Source of the DNA: Calothrix sp. PCC 6303
GTDB lineage: Bacteria; Cyanobacteriota; Cyanobacteriia; Cyanobacteriales; Nostocaceae
Assembly: GCF_000317435.1 (NCBI RefSeq)
Contig: NC_019751.1
Location: 3,658,001 to 3,722,000 of the forward strand
Reading direction: 5' to 3'
Length of the DNA: 64,000 nt
In this document: piece by piece, positions 1 to 9,340 of the stretch
How positions within the stretch are numbered: the first letter of the stretch is position 1
Layout of the letters: every line of letters starts with the position of its first letter
Made by a program: the position numbers and the translations under genes
Notes under the pieces: model-generated
What the model saw: the letters and a program-made list of their open reading frames with translations, nothing else
Databases searched by the model: none
Told to the model about the DNA's origin: nothing

Positions 1-870
1 GATTGTCGTGATATTTTTAACGATCCTGAGATTGATGCTGTGGCGATCGCTACTCCAGTTTCTACCCACTTTGAATTAGCCTTAGCAGCCTTGCAAGCGG
101 GTAAACATGTACTAGTAGAAAAGCCCATGACTGTCTCATCCGAACAGGCAATGCGGCTAATTGATGAGGCTGAAAAGCGTAATTTAGTGCTGATGGTGGA
201 TCACACCTTTGTTTACACTGGTGCAGTTCGGAAGATGCGTGACTTGGTTGTCACGAATGCATTAGGTGATATATATTACTACGATTCCGTCCGTGTCAAC
301 TTAGGACTATTTCAACACGATGTGAATGTAATTTGGGATTTGGCAGTGCATGACCTGTCCATTATGAACTACGTTCTACCATCCCAACCTTATGCTGTGT
401 CAGCAACAGGAATGAGTCATGTCCCCGGAGAACCTGAAAACATCGCCTATTTGACCTTATTTTTTGCTGGTAATTTGATGGCGCACATCCATGTCAACTG
501 GCTAGCACCAGTAAAAGTGCGACGTACCCTGATTGGTGGTTCGCAAAAGATGATTGTCTTCGATGATTTAGAACCCAGCGAAAAATTGAAGATCTACGAC
601 AAAGGGATTACCCTCAACGGTAATAATGAAAGCGTTTATCAAATGATGATTGGCTACCGCACAGGGGATATGTGGTCGCCACATTTGGATATGACAGAAG
701 CCTTGCGGACAGAAGGATTACATTTTATTGATTGCATTCAAACAGGCAACCGTCCAATTACTGATGGTGAAGCTGGACTACAGATAGTCAGGATTCTGGA
801 AGGCGCTACCCAGTCTATGAAACAACAAGGTCGGTTAATTGAGTTAGATACAGCGAAGGTGGCAGTATGA
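1..870 (+). CDS. Gfo/Idh/MocA-family sugar dehydrogenase (5' end cut by the window)
   Basis: NAD(P)-dependent oxidoreductase of the Gfo/Idh/MocA family, probably acting on a nucleotide sugar in the cytoplasm. The frame is open from base 1, so the Rossmann GxGxxG part lies outside the window. Visible family marks are the EKPM segment with the conserved lysine and the later histidine/aspartate segment VHDLSIMNYVL. It overlaps the next gene by 4 nt (ATGA). The order dehydrogenase, DegT aminotransferase, hexapeptide acyltransferase matches the WbpB-WbpE-WbpD logic for 3-amino or 2,3-diamino sugar uronates, so a WbpB-like 3-dehydrogenase is the best inference; the exact substrate cannot be read from sequence. 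Confidence 0.85.
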   Translation, partial: DCRDIFNDPEIDAVAIATPVSTHFELALAALQAGKHVLVEKPMTVSSEQAMRLIDEAEKRNLVLMVDHTFVYTGAVRKMRDLVVTNALGDIYYYDSVRVNLGLFQHDVNVIWDLAVHDLSIMNYVLPSQPYAVSATGMSHVPGEPENIAYLTLFFAGNLMAHIHVNWLAPVKVRRTLIGGSQKMIVFDDLEPSEKLKIYDKGITLNGNNESVYQMMIGYRTGDMWSPHLDMTEALRTEGLHFIDCIQTGNRPITDGEAGLQIVRILEGATQSMKQQGRLIELDTAKVAV

Positions 871-1985
871 TCCCATTTGTAGATTTAAAATCTCAGTATT
901 TAAGCATTAAAGACGAAATTGATACTGCGGTGATCAAGGTTTTAGAAAGCACACAATTCGTCTTGGGAAATGAGGTAGTAACCTTTGAAGAAGAATTTGC
1001 GGGTTACTGTGATGCGGATTATGGTATTGCAGTCAACACAGGTACTAGCGCCCTCCATCTAGCATTACTAGCAGCAGGTATCGGTGCTGGTGACGAAGTA
1101 ATTACCGTTCCTTTCACCTTTGTCGCCACTACAGCAGCAATTTGTTATACCGGAGCCACACCTGTTTTCGTCGATATCGACCCTGTTTCCTACACCATCG
1201 ATGTCAACCAAATTGAAAAAGCTATCACCGAACGCACCAAAGCTATTCTACCTGTGCATTTGTATGGTCAGCCAGCAGATATGCAGCCAATTATGGAAAT
1301 TGCCCGCCGTCATGGTTTAGTAGTGATAGAAGATGCCGCACAAGCTCACGGGGCTGAGTACCAAGGGCAGCGAGTTGGTAGCATTGGTGATATTGGTTGC
1401 TTTAGCTTTTACCCTGGGAAAAATTTAGGGGCTTACGGCGAAGGGGGCATGGCAGTCACCAAAAATCTCGAATATGCCCGAACTATGGGGATGTTGCGGG
1501 ACTGGGGTCAAGAGCGCAGGTATCACCACGTTCTCAAAGGTTACAACTATCGCATGGATGGCATCCAGGGGGCGATTTTGCGGGTGAAATTACGGTACAT
1601 TGAAGCCTGGACAGAAGCTAGAAGAACCCATGCAGCAAAATATGACCAACTCTTGGCAGAATCTGGTGTAAGTACACCCACTGTGATGCCCTATAGCCGC
1701 CACGTATATCATGTTTACACAGTGCGAGTACCCTACGGGCACGCGACGCGAACGCCTCAAAGAGATACCCTGCAAAAAAGCCTGCAAGAGATGGAAATTC
1801 AAACAGGCATCCATTACCCAATTCCCGTGCATCTGCAACCAGCATACGCTGAACTCGGTTACAAAATCGGAGATTTTCCCCACTCAGAACAGGCATCCCA
1901 GGAAGTTTTATCCTTACCAATGTATGCAGAACTCAATCCAGAGTCACAAACTCAGGTTGCTAAAGCCATAATCAGCCTGACATAA
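867..1985 (+). CDS. DegT/DnrJ/EryC1/StrS-family sugar aminotransferase
   Basis: PLP-dependent aminotransferase of 372 residues, the normal family length, converting a keto-sugar nucleotide to an amino sugar. Seen: the NTGTSALHLAL phosphate-binding segment near 57-67, D156 in EDAAQAHG, and K185 in SFYPGKNLGAYGEGG as the PLP lysine. The ATG overlaps the stop of the dehydrogenase gene, so the two are translationally coupled. Residues 289-298 (PYGHATRTPQ) look like an in-frame insertion: the DNA there, CCCTACGGGCACGCGACGCG and on, resembles the dispersed palindromic repeats found elsewhere in the window. WbpE/QdtB-like roles fit; the product sugar is not determined. Confidence 0.9.
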   Translation: MIPFVDLKSQYLSIKDEIDTAVIKVLESTQFVLGNEVVTFEEEFAGYCDADYGIAVNTGTSALHLALLAAGIGAGDEVITVPFTFVATTAAICYTGATPVFVDIDPVSYTIDVNQIEKAITERTKAILPVHLYGQPADMQPIMEIARRHGLVVIEDAAQAHGAEYQGQRVGSIGDIGCFSFYPGKNLGAYGEGGMAVTKNLEYARTMGMLRDWGQERRYHHVLKGYNYRMDGIQGAILRVKLRYIEAWTEARRTHAAKYDQLLAESGVSTPTVMPYSRHVYHVYTVRVPYGHATRTPQRDTLQKSLQEMEIQTGIHYPIPVHLQPAYAELGYKIGDFPHSEQASQEVLSLPMYAELNPESQTQVAKAIISLT

Positions 1986-1998
1986 CCAAAGAAATACT

Positions 1999-2697
1999 AT
2001 GTCAGACTCCGGTAAAACCAAGATAGTTAAAGCAGTTCACGGTTTACAAGCTCAAAAACCCGACCCTGACTTTGAAATTCAACTAGCAGAATATTTACGT
2101 AGCCAGTATGAGCAGAAATCATTAATTGAATTGTACGCTCGCTTTGTTACCAGTGATAGTGATTTTGATGGTTTAATGCGCCGCGCTATTTGGCGAGCAG
2201 GAACACGTAGATTTGGTCATAACGTTCGCATTAGCAACGGCGTAGGTTTTAAACACCTGGAGACTTTTGAGATTGGCAACCAAGTATTTATTGGTTCTCA
2301 AAGCTATATTCAGGGAAGATTTGATGGAACTTGTATAATTGGAAACCAGGTTTGGATTGGACCACAGAGTTACTTCGATGCCCGCCATCTGATTATCGAA
2401 GATTATGTGGGATGGGGACCAGGTGCAAAAGTCCTAGGTTCATCACACACAGGTTTGCCAATTGATATTCCCATCATTCAAACAGACTTAGAAATTAAAC
2501 CAGTGAAAGTGGAAACAGGAGCCGATATTGGCATGAATGCCGTAGTTCTCCCAGGAGTCACCATTGGTAAAGGTAGCATCGTTGGTGCTGGAGCAGTTGT
2601 GACAAAAGATGTAGCACCATTTGCAATTGTTGCTGGTGTCCCAGCTAAATTTTTACGTTGGCGTGAAGGATATGAACCATTAGAGAGTACAAAATAA
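1999..2697 (+). CDS. Left-handed beta-helix (hexapeptide) acyltransferase
   Basis: 232-residue acyltransferase whose second half shows hexapeptide turns (VFIGSQSYI, VWIGPQSYF, ADIGMNAVVLPGVTIGKGSIVGAGAVVTKDV) and ends with the typical AGVPAKFLRW stretch. It probably transfers an acetyl group from acetyl-CoA to the amino sugar made by the gene 13 nt upstream. The N-terminal 70 residues are helical and less typical, so it is not a short WbpD-type enzyme, and another acyl group or acceptor is possible. It is the third gene of the amino-sugar operon. Confidence 0.82.
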   Translation: MSDSGKTKIVKAVHGLQAQKPDPDFEIQLAEYLRSQYEQKSLIELYARFVTSDSDFDGLMRRAIWRAGTRRFGHNVRISNGVGFKHLETFEIGNQVFIGSQSYIQGRFDGTCIIGNQVWIGPQSYFDARHLIIEDYVGWGPGAKVLGSSHTGLPIDIPIIQTDLEIKPVKVETGADIGMNAVVLPGVTIGKGSIVGAGAVVTKDVAPFAIVAGVPAKFLRWREGYEPLESTK

Positions 2698-2709
2698 TTC
2701 AATAATAAT

Positions 2710-3729
2710 ATGCAAAATAAACGAATTTTAGTTACAGGTGGTGCAGGTTTCATCGGTTCCGAACTAGTCCATCAAATTATAGTGAAAACCAATAACCAGG
2801 TAATTGTTGTCGATAATTTAGTAAATGGACAACAAAAAAACTTGGAAAACTTGCCTAGCGATCGCTTAGAGCTAATTGTGGCAGATATTCGAGATAGCGA
2901 TCGCATGGCAGAAATAATGTCGCGCGTAGATGTTGTCTTTCACCTCGCTTGCTTAGGTGTGCGCCATTCTATCCACTCGCCAGAGGAAAACCATGAAGTT
3001 AACGCCACAGCCACCCTCCAACTATTAAGCGCAGCGAGAGGCGCTGGAGTCAGTAGATTTGTCTATGTATCCAGTTCTGAAGTTTACGGTACTGCCCGTT
3101 GGGTACCGATGACAGAAGAACATCCAACTTTTCCCATGACTGTTTACGGAGGCTCTAAGCTAGCTGGAGAGTGCTACACCAGAGCATTTTACGAAACTTA
3201 CAGCTACCCAACAGTAGTTGTCCGTCCCTTTAATGCCTACGGACCCCGTTGTCACCATGAAGGAGACAGCGGCGAAGTCATCCCGAAATTTTTACTCCGA
3301 AGTATGGCTGGCAAACCCATGGTCATTTTTGGTGACGGGACTCAAACTCGAGACTTCACCTATGTTAGTGATACAGCTAGAGCAATAATGTTAGCAGGCT
3401 CTACAGATTCAGCTATTGGACAAACAATAAATTTGGGCAGCGGCTTTGAAATTGCCATTAATGATTTAGCTCAGGAAATAGCAGCCATAATCACATCAGG
3501 AGACACAAGCATCATTCATGATGAATCTCGTCCAGGTGATGTATTACGCCTATACGCGGAAACTACAAAAGCATACAAACTCTTGGGATTTCAGCCAGAA
3601 GTCTCACTCCACGCAGGTTTGATCAAGTTGAGAGATTGGTATTTAAGTTTTGGAAAATCTCCAGAAACCCTGCTTGAAAATGAAATTGTACGCAACTGGG
3701 ATATGGGCAGGAGCAAACAGTATGTCTGA
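2710..3729 (+). CDS. NAD-dependent epimerase/dehydratase (extended SDR)
   Basis: Extended short-chain dehydrogenase of 339 residues acting on nucleotide sugars. TGGAGFIGS at 9-17 binds NAD. The catalytic set is S121-S123 with Y146 and K150 (YGGSK). VRPFNAYGPR near 190 and FGDGTQTRDFTYV are typical of UDP-sugar epimerases, 4,6-dehydratases and UDP-xylose synthases. It begins 12 nt after the acyltransferase and overlaps the next aminotransferase by 8 nt, so it is in the same operon and likely supplies a keto or epimerised sugar to that enzyme. The specific reaction is not assigned. Confidence 0.88.
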   Translation: MQNKRILVTGGAGFIGSELVHQIIVKTNNQVIVVDNLVNGQQKNLENLPSDRLELIVADIRDSDRMAEIMSRVDVVFHLACLGVRHSIHSPEENHEVNATATLQLLSAARGAGVSRFVYVSSSEVYGTARWVPMTEEHPTFPMTVYGGSKLAGECYTRAFYETYSYPTVVVRPFNAYGPRCHHEGDSGEVIPKFLLRSMAGKPMVIFGDGTQTRDFTYVSDTARAIMLAGSTDSAIGQTINLGSGFEIAINDLAQEIAAIITSGDTSIIHDESRPGDVLRLYAETTKAYKLLGFQPEVSLHAGLIKLRDWYLSFGKSPETLLENEIVRNWDMGRSKQYV

Positions 3730-4924
3730 AGTCAAATCTCGAATTCCCATCGCTAAACCCTGGATCGGTGAAGCTGAGGCTGAAGCCGCTAGCAGGGCGA
3801 TTATGTCTGGCTGGGTAACACAAGGACCAGAAGTCGCTGCCTTTGAGCAGGAATTTGCTGCTTACGTCGGAGGAAATTATGCTTGCGCGGTTTCCAATTG
3901 TACCACAGCATTGCATTTAGCGCTCTTGGCTGTAGGTGTGAAACCTGGAGATGAAGTAATTACCGTTAGTCATTCCTATATTGCCACCGCCAACAGCATT
4001 CGCTACTGCGGTGCAACACCAGTGTTTGTGGATATTGAACCACAGACATATAACATCAACCCAATGTTAATTGAAGAGGTGATTAGCAAAAACACCCGCG
4101 CTATTCTCATTGTTCATCAAATAGGAATGCCTTGCGACCTTAAGGCAATTTTAGACATTGCCTATCGCCACAATTTACCAGTAATTGAAGATGCGGCTTG
4201 TGCCATTGGTAGTGAAATTCTCTGGGACGGCAACTGGGAGAAAATTGGTAAGCCACACGGGGATATCGCCTGCTTTTCTTTTCACCCTCGCAAAATCATT
4301 ACTACTGGTGATGGGGGGATGCTGACTACAAATAATCCTGCATATGACAAACAGTTTCGCCTGTGGCGGCAACATGGAATGAGTATCCCCGATACTGTAC
4401 GCCACGGTGCAAAACAGGTGATGTTTGAGTCATACCCCATGCTAGGTTACAACTACCGCATGACTGATATTCAGGCAGCAGTCGGGCGAGAGCAACTCAA
4501 ACGGTTGCCAGAAATTACTGAGCGTCGGCGTTATTTAGCACAGCAATATCAGGAAAAGCTAGCAGATATACTGAGATTAAAATTACCTACGGAACCAAAT
4601 TGGGCAAAGAGTAACTGGCAGAGTTTTTGTGTCCGGCTAACAGAAAAATGCAACCAGTTACAAGTAATGCAGACAATGTTAGATGCTGGCGTTGCCACAC
4701 GACGCGGGATTATGTGTGCCCACCGTGAACAAGCTTATCAAACTGAAGCCTGGTCATGTGGATTTAAGGCAAAAGCTTGTAGGTGTGAAATTGGAAAGTG
4801 CGATCGCTTAACTGAAAGCGAACAGGCACAAGACCAAACAATATTGCTACCACTGTTTCACCAGATGACTGTGAGTGAGCAAGATTATGTGGTGAAAGTT
4901 CTACAAATGGCTACTCAAATTTAA
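3722..4924 (+). CDS. Second DegT-family sugar aminotransferase
   Basis: PLP-dependent sugar aminotransferase, 400 residues from the chosen start. K191 in SFHPRKIITTGDGG is the PLP lysine and D157 (IEDAACAIGSE) the PLP-nitrogen partner. A longer reading frame begins at 3650 inside the epimerase gene. The ATG at 3722 is preferred because the family N-terminus (IPIAKPWIGEAEAEAA) begins just after it and a GGAG ribosome site precedes it. It overlaps the epimerase by 8 nt. Sequence distance from the first DegT enzyme (867-1985) suggests a second amino sugar or another position. The region 165-180 (LWDGNWEKIGKPHG) is longer than in the first enzyme. Confidence 0.88.
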   Translation: MSEVKSRIPIAKPWIGEAEAEAASRAIMSGWVTQGPEVAAFEQEFAAYVGGNYACAVSNCTTALHLALLAVGVKPGDEVITVSHSYIATANSIRYCGATPVFVDIEPQTYNINPMLIEEVISKNTRAILIVHQIGMPCDLKAILDIAYRHNLPVIEDAACAIGSEILWDGNWEKIGKPHGDIACFSFHPRKIITTGDGGMLTTNNPAYDKQFRLWRQHGMSIPDTVRHGAKQVMFESYPMLGYNYRMTDIQAAVGREQLKRLPEITERRRYLAQQYQEKLADILRLKLPTEPNWAKSNWQSFCVRLTEKCNQLQVMQTMLDAGVATRRGIMCAHREQAYQTEAWSCGFKAKACRCEIGKCDRLTESEQAQDQTILLPLFHQMTVSEQDYVVKVLQMATQI

Positions 4925-4945
4925 AATATCCACTTTTGACCCAAT

Positions 4946-4986
4946 CATAAATCATCAACTTGTATAAGACTCATATTTGATTTATG
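4946..4986. terminator. Inverted repeat after the amino-sugar operon
   Basis: Nine-base arms CATAAATCA (4946-4954) and TGATTTATG (4978-4986) lie 22 nt past the stop of the second aminotransferase gene. There is no clear T tract, so a terminator role is only plausible. The rest of the 244-nt gap holds the 28-bp repeated element at 5113-5140 and no gene. Confidence 0.35.
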
Positions 4987-5112
4987 AAACACACCCTATA
5001 TATAAACCTCGTCCACCATGAAAAGTGGAGTTTTGTCATTGCGACGTAAGGAAGCAATCTCATAATCTGAAGTTACAAACTACGGTTCTCAAAATAGACA
5101 AGGTTTACTTAA

Positions 5113-5140
5113 ATTTTTTCAATAATCAAATCGGATTCTT
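5113..5140 (+). promoter_or_regulatory. 28-bp element, copy 1, upstream of the DUF4082/Big1 protein gene
   Basis: These 28 bases, beginning ATTTTTTCAATAATCAAATC, recur without a mismatch at 12346-12373. Both copies lie just before a gene of the polysaccharide locus, here ending 28 nt before the ATG at 5169. Sharing by two unrelated genes over 7 kb suggests a promoter, operator or 5'-leader element. The core AATCAAATCGGATTCTT could contain sigma-factor or regulator contacts, but no known box is claimed. Confidence 0.5.
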
Positions 5141-5168
5141 ATAGTCATCAAATCTATCAGAAATAGCT

Positions 5169-8100
5169 ATGGCTGTCTTATTTACAAATCAAGCTCCCAG
5201 TATTCCCAATTTCACTGATAACGTTCCTTACGAATTAGGAATGAAATTCCGTGCTGCCACAGGTGGACAAATTACCGCCATCCGCTTCTGGAAAGCCCCA
5301 AGTGAAACTGGAACCCATGTTGGCAGAATCTGGACGGCAACGGGAACGCCCTTAGGAAATGTTACTTTTACCAATGAAACTGCTTCTGGTTGGCAAAATC
5401 AGTTACTCAGTACACCAATCAACATTCAAGCCAACACAACTTATATAGTTTCTGTCAACGTTAATAGCCACTACGTCGCTACTTATGACCAATTAGCTAG
5501 CCCCATAGTTAATGGTAATCTTAGCTCAGTAGCAGATGGCAGTAATGGAGTATTTAATGGAACTGCGGGAGCCTTCCCCACTGGTTCTTATCGGAATACT
5601 AACTATTTTCGTGACATCGACTTTGCACCTGTTGCCCTATCAACCATCACAAAAGTCAGTGGTGACAACCAAACTGGTGCAACTGGTAGCACCTTGCCTA
5701 ACCCCCTAGTTGTGGAAGTTAAAGATAGTGGTGGTAATCCTCAATCTGGGGTGACAGTTAACTTCGCTGTGACTGGTGGCGGTGGATCAGTTTCACCCAC
5801 AAGCGCCGTCACTAATGCCAGTGGTCAAGCTAGCACCACCTTGACATTAGGAGCTAGTCCCGGAGCCACAAGCCCTGTAAGTAATACCGTTAGCGCCACC
5901 GCCAATAACATTGGTAATGTTACTTTCTCGGCAACTGCCAACCCACCAAGCAACCTCCAAAAGATCTTAACCAACCAAGTTCCCAGTATTCCTAATGCTA
6001 CCGATAACGCTGCTTATGAATTAGGTATGAAATTTCGCAGTTCCAAAGGGGGGCAAATTACCGTCATCCGCTTCTGGAAAGCTGCTAGTGAAACAGGAAC
6101 CCATATCGGCAAGATTTGGACAGCAACAGGAACTCTCATCGCCAGTGCCACTTTTATTAATGAGACGGCTTCTGGTTGGCAAGAGCAACTATTGGCAACA
6201 CCAGTTAACATTCAGGCAAATACCACCTACGTAGTTTCCGTAAACGCTAACGCCTATTATGTTGCCACCTACGACGAGTTAGGCAGTTCCATAGTCAGCG
6301 GAGATCTTAACTCCGTGGCAGATGGCAACAACGGGGTATATAATACAAGCCCGAATTCTTTCCCCACTAACTCTTACCGCAACAGTAACTATTTTCGTGA
6401 TATCGGCTTTGTTGTTGGCAGTAGTTTAATTAAAGTCGGTGGGGATAATCAAAGTGGTGCAACCGGAAGCACTCTGCCTAACCCCCTAGTTGTGCGAGTC
6501 ATCAACGCTCAAAATAATCCCCAATCTGGAGTAACTGTCAACTTTGCCGTTACCAATGGTGGGGGATCAGTCTCCCCTGTGAGTGCAGTCACTAATGCCA
6601 GTGGTGAAGCAAGTACGACGTTGACCTTGGGATCGGTTCCTAGTGGTCCTGATGGGGTAATAGTGACGGCAACGGCAAGCGGCATCGGTAGTATTACCTT
6701 CTTGGCTACAGCAACTCCGACGAACCCCAATCCCATTTATTTGGAAAACTTAAATCCTGGCACCACTAACTGGAAACTTGTCAATCGGGCAAGTGGGGAA
6801 ATTGCTGGCTACGCCTCAGCCACCAGTGTAAATAAAGGGGGATCACTGGATATTAAGGTTTCTCTGGGACAAGCTGGACAGTATACCATTGATGTGTATC
6901 GCTTGGGCTACTACGGTGGTAAGGGCGGAAGGCTCATGGTTAGTAGTGGTTCTTTGAACGGTACAGTCCAACCTAGCTGCACCTTAGACCCCAATACCCG
7001 TCTAGTTGAGTGTAACTGGAGTACATCCTACGTTTTACAAACAAGTAGCACTTGGACTAGCGGGCTTTACGTTGCCAAGCTAACCGACCAGGCAAGTGGC
7101 AAAGTAGCTCATGTCTGGTTTGTTGTCCGCGATGATAGCAGTACCGCCGATGTTTTATTCCAGAGTGCTGTTTCTTGTGTTCTCGCCTACAGTACAACGG
7201 GAGGATACAGTTTATACAGCTTTAACAGTATTGGTGGTCAAAGAGCTTTTAAAGTATCCTACGATCGACCTTTCTCCCAAGCAACCTTTCAAGAATCCTA
7301 CGAATTTGATACACCCCTGCGTTGGGAGTATAACATGATACGTTGGTTGGAATCTCAAGCTTATAATGTCACCTACACCGACAATATGGAGATTCACACC
7401 AACGGACAAACTCTACTGAACCCCAACAAACATAAAGTATTCTTATCTGTAGGTCACGATGAATACTGGTCGAAAGAAATGCGCGATCGCGTTGAAGCCG
7501 GACGCAATGCTGGAGTTAGTTTAGGATTCTTCTCTGCCAATACTTGCTATTGGCGAGTCAGGTTTGAAAATTCCACCGCTGCGGCTGGTTCAATTAAACC
7601 TAATCGAATAATGGCTTGCTACAAACAGGATTGGGCATCAGATGCTGTGGCACAGCAACAAGGAGCATCAGCAGCAACTAATAAATTCCGCAGTGTTCAA
7701 AATCAGCGCCCAGAAAACGCCTTATTAGGGGTTATGTACGGTAGTGATACCGTAAATCTTTACGGCGGTTATAACTATGTTGTCACCAATAGCAATGATC
7801 CTTACTATGCAAATACAGGTCTGCAAAATGGAAGTCAGCTAAACCTTTTGGTGGGATATGAATGGGATTTTATTGTTAGTAACGGGTCTAGTCCTGCTGG
7901 TCTTGTCACATTATCCCAATCAACAGTGGTACCTGCTGATTTACTACCTACCTTCGACGAACCACCTGGAGAACAAGCCCTTCCCGTTAATCAAGATTTT
8001 ACCAAAGCCCATTCAACTCGCTACACCGCAAGTGGTGGAGCTAAAGTCTTTGCATCGGGTACAAATCAATGGGCATGGGGATTAGATAGCGATGATGTCA

Positions 8101-8204
8101 GCCCAGCCCGGGAAGATATTCGCGTTAAGCAAATAACTGTCAATATCTTAGCGGATATGGCGGCTAGACCTCAAACCCCAAATGCCAGCCTGATTGTTCC
8201 TTAA
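5169..8204 (+). CDS. Modular protein: two DUF4082-Big1 modules plus N,N-dimethylformamidase-beta-like C-terminal domain
   Basis: 1011 residues, extracellular-looking. Residues about 1-155 and 265-415 are DUF4082-type domains (ELGMKFR, ITAIRFWKA, GRIWTATGT, NYFRDI). Each is followed by a Big1/invasin-type Ig domain (about 157-262 and 418-515; QSGVTVNFAV, TNASGQASTTLTLG). The two modules are clearly a duplication at DNA level. From about 520 on there is a domain like the N,N-dimethylformamidase beta subunit C-terminus (YRLGYYGGKGG, LSVGHDEYWSKEMRD). No signal peptide is visible: the protein starts directly in DUF4082. It probably acts outside the cell on or with the polysaccharide; its substrate is unknown. 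Confidence 0.8.
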   Translation: MAVLFTNQAPSIPNFTDNVPYELGMKFRAATGGQITAIRFWKAPSETGTHVGRIWTATGTPLGNVTFTNETASGWQNQLLSTPINIQANTTYIVSVNVNSHYVATYDQLASPIVNGNLSSVADGSNGVFNGTAGAFPTGSYRNTNYFRDIDFAPVALSTITKVSGDNQTGATGSTLPNPLVVEVKDSGGNPQSGVTVNFAVTGGGGSVSPTSAVTNASGQASTTLTLGASPGATSPVSNTVSATANNIGNVTFSATANPPSNLQKILTNQVPSIPNATDNAAYELGMKFRSSKGGQITVIRFWKAASETGTHIGKIWTATGTLIASATFINETASGWQEQLLATPVNIQANTTYVVSVNANAYYVATYDELGSSIVSGDLNSVADGNNGVYNTSPNSFPTNSYRNSNYFRDIGFVVGSSLIKVGGDNQSGATGSTLPNPLVVRVINAQNNPQSGVTVNFAVTNGGGSVSPVSAVTNASGEASTTLTLGSVPSGPDGVIVTATASGIGSITFLATATPTNPNPIYLENLNPGTTNWKLVNRASGEIAGYASATSVNKGGSLDIKVSLGQAGQYTIDVYRLGYYGGKGGRLMVSSGSLNGTVQPSCTLDPNTRLVECNWSTSYVLQTSSTWTSGLYVAKLTDQASGKVAHVWFVVRDDSSTADVLFQSAVSCVLAYSTTGGYSLYSFNSIGGQRAFKVSYDRPFSQATFQESYEFDTPLRWEYNMIRWLESQAYNVTYTDNMEIHTNGQTLLNPNKHKVFLSVGHDEYWSKEMRDRVEAGRNAGVSLGFFSANTCYWRVRFENSTAAAGSIKPNRIMACYKQDWASDAVAQQQGASAATNKFRSVQNQRPENALLGVMYGSDTVNLYGGYNYVVTNSNDPYYANTGLQNGSQLNLLVGYEWDFIVSNGSSPAGLVTLSQSTVVPADLLPTFDEPPGEQALPVNQDFTKAHSTRYTASGGAKVFASGTNQWAWGLDSDDVSPAREDIRVKQITVNILADMAARPQTPNASLIVP

Positions 8205-8227
8205 AGCACCCCACCAAGAGTATAGTT

Positions 8228-9190
8228 ATGTCACCACTAAAACGCCGACAATTTGGTAAACTCGCAGCTGCGGGCTTAACCTCCACCATCCTTGCTGATG
8301 TCTCGAAAAAAGCAATAGCACAAAATGAAAAGAAAATTCCAGAAGTTCTCTATGGAGTAAATCTTGTAATTACGAACAATGGTCGCAACCGAGAAGACCA
8401 AACTCCCTCAGTTGAACTGAATACGACTGATACTGCAACTGAAAGAGTCCCCGCCAGAATTACTGTGCCATCCCAAGCTGTAGAGAATCCATCCCCGGTA
8501 AAGAAAAAATCTCGAGCTTTCTTTACAGGCGAATCCGATCGTGTGACAAAATTGATCACATCAAAAGATGGAAATCTAATAACTTCTACAGTTTCCAACA
8601 CTAGAAATGGTTATTTCAATCATCTGTTGTTTACTGTAGGTGGAGCTAGTAAGGCTCAATTCCGAGCCAAAAAAGTTTTAGATTTGGATACACCCAATCA
8701 GACAATCGAAAGCTTATTAAGCCTCTCCAACGAACAAATTTTGTGCTTGGTGGCAAATGAAGGAGTTCCACCTTTTACATTTAAAACCATAGATTTTTTC
8801 AGCGGTAAAATTCTTGCTAAAGATGAATTAGCTTTACCCCCATTACCACCTAACAATCGATTTGCTAACCTATGCCAAGATCCAAAGGGAAATATTTTTG
8901 CAACTGAGATCAGTGCGGATGGTATTCCCTTTTTAATCTTTCTGAACTTACAAGATAAAGCTGGAATTACTGGTAAGGTCAAAATTAACAAACTAGCCAG
9001 ACTCACCTTTGAAGGACGCTCCCTTTCCAACGACGTTAAGGACTTAAATTTCTCGCCTTCTGGTCAATTATATGCACTTGCTGCTGATAAAAGTGGAAAA
9101 AGTAATGCTCTGTTTACCGTGGATGTGAAAACTGGAAAAATGGCTTTAGTGAGGGAGTTTGCATTTGAGAAGTTTACATTTGCTCCCTAA
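8228..9190 (+). CDS. Tat-signal exported protein, unrecognised family
   Basis: 320 residues. The N-terminus KRRQFGKLAAAGLTSTILA is a twin-arginine-like signal followed by AIAQ, so export in folded form is likely. The rest is rich in short beta-strand repeats (SKDGNLITSTVS, LSNEQILCLVAN, DPKGNIFATEI, SPSGQLYALAAD, VDVKTGKMALV), spaced like blades of a beta-propeller, but no named family is recognised. It starts 23 nt after the DUF4082/Big1 gene, so the two are probably co-transcribed and may act together outside the membrane. Confidence 0.7.
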   Translation: MSPLKRRQFGKLAAAGLTSTILADVSKKAIAQNEKKIPEVLYGVNLVITNNGRNREDQTPSVELNTTDTATERVPARITVPSQAVENPSPVKKKSRAFFTGESDRVTKLITSKDGNLITSTVSNTRNGYFNHLLFTVGGASKAQFRAKKVLDLDTPNQTIESLLSLSNEQILCLVANEGVPPFTFKTIDFFSGKILAKDELALPPLPPNNRFANLCQDPKGNIFATEISADGIPFLIFLNLQDKAGITGKVKINKLARLTFEGRSLSNDVKDLNFSPSGQLYALAADKSGKSNALFTVDVKTGKMALVREFAFEKFTFAP

Positions 9191-9340
9191 TATATGAGTT
9201 TTTTGTGATCAAAGATGGAATAGTTGAAATATGCGATCGCGCTTTTGGTCGAAGTGCGATCGCCATTCTAATTAAACTCAGATAAAATGCTTGTTTTTTA
9301 TTACACAAAATAAATATTCACAAATAAATATTAATTAACT

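Noticed and set aside
3650-3721. Longer N-terminus for the second DegT aminotransferase
   Set aside because: It would overlap the epimerase gene by 80 nt and does not match the family start; GGAG before 3722 supports the shorter form.
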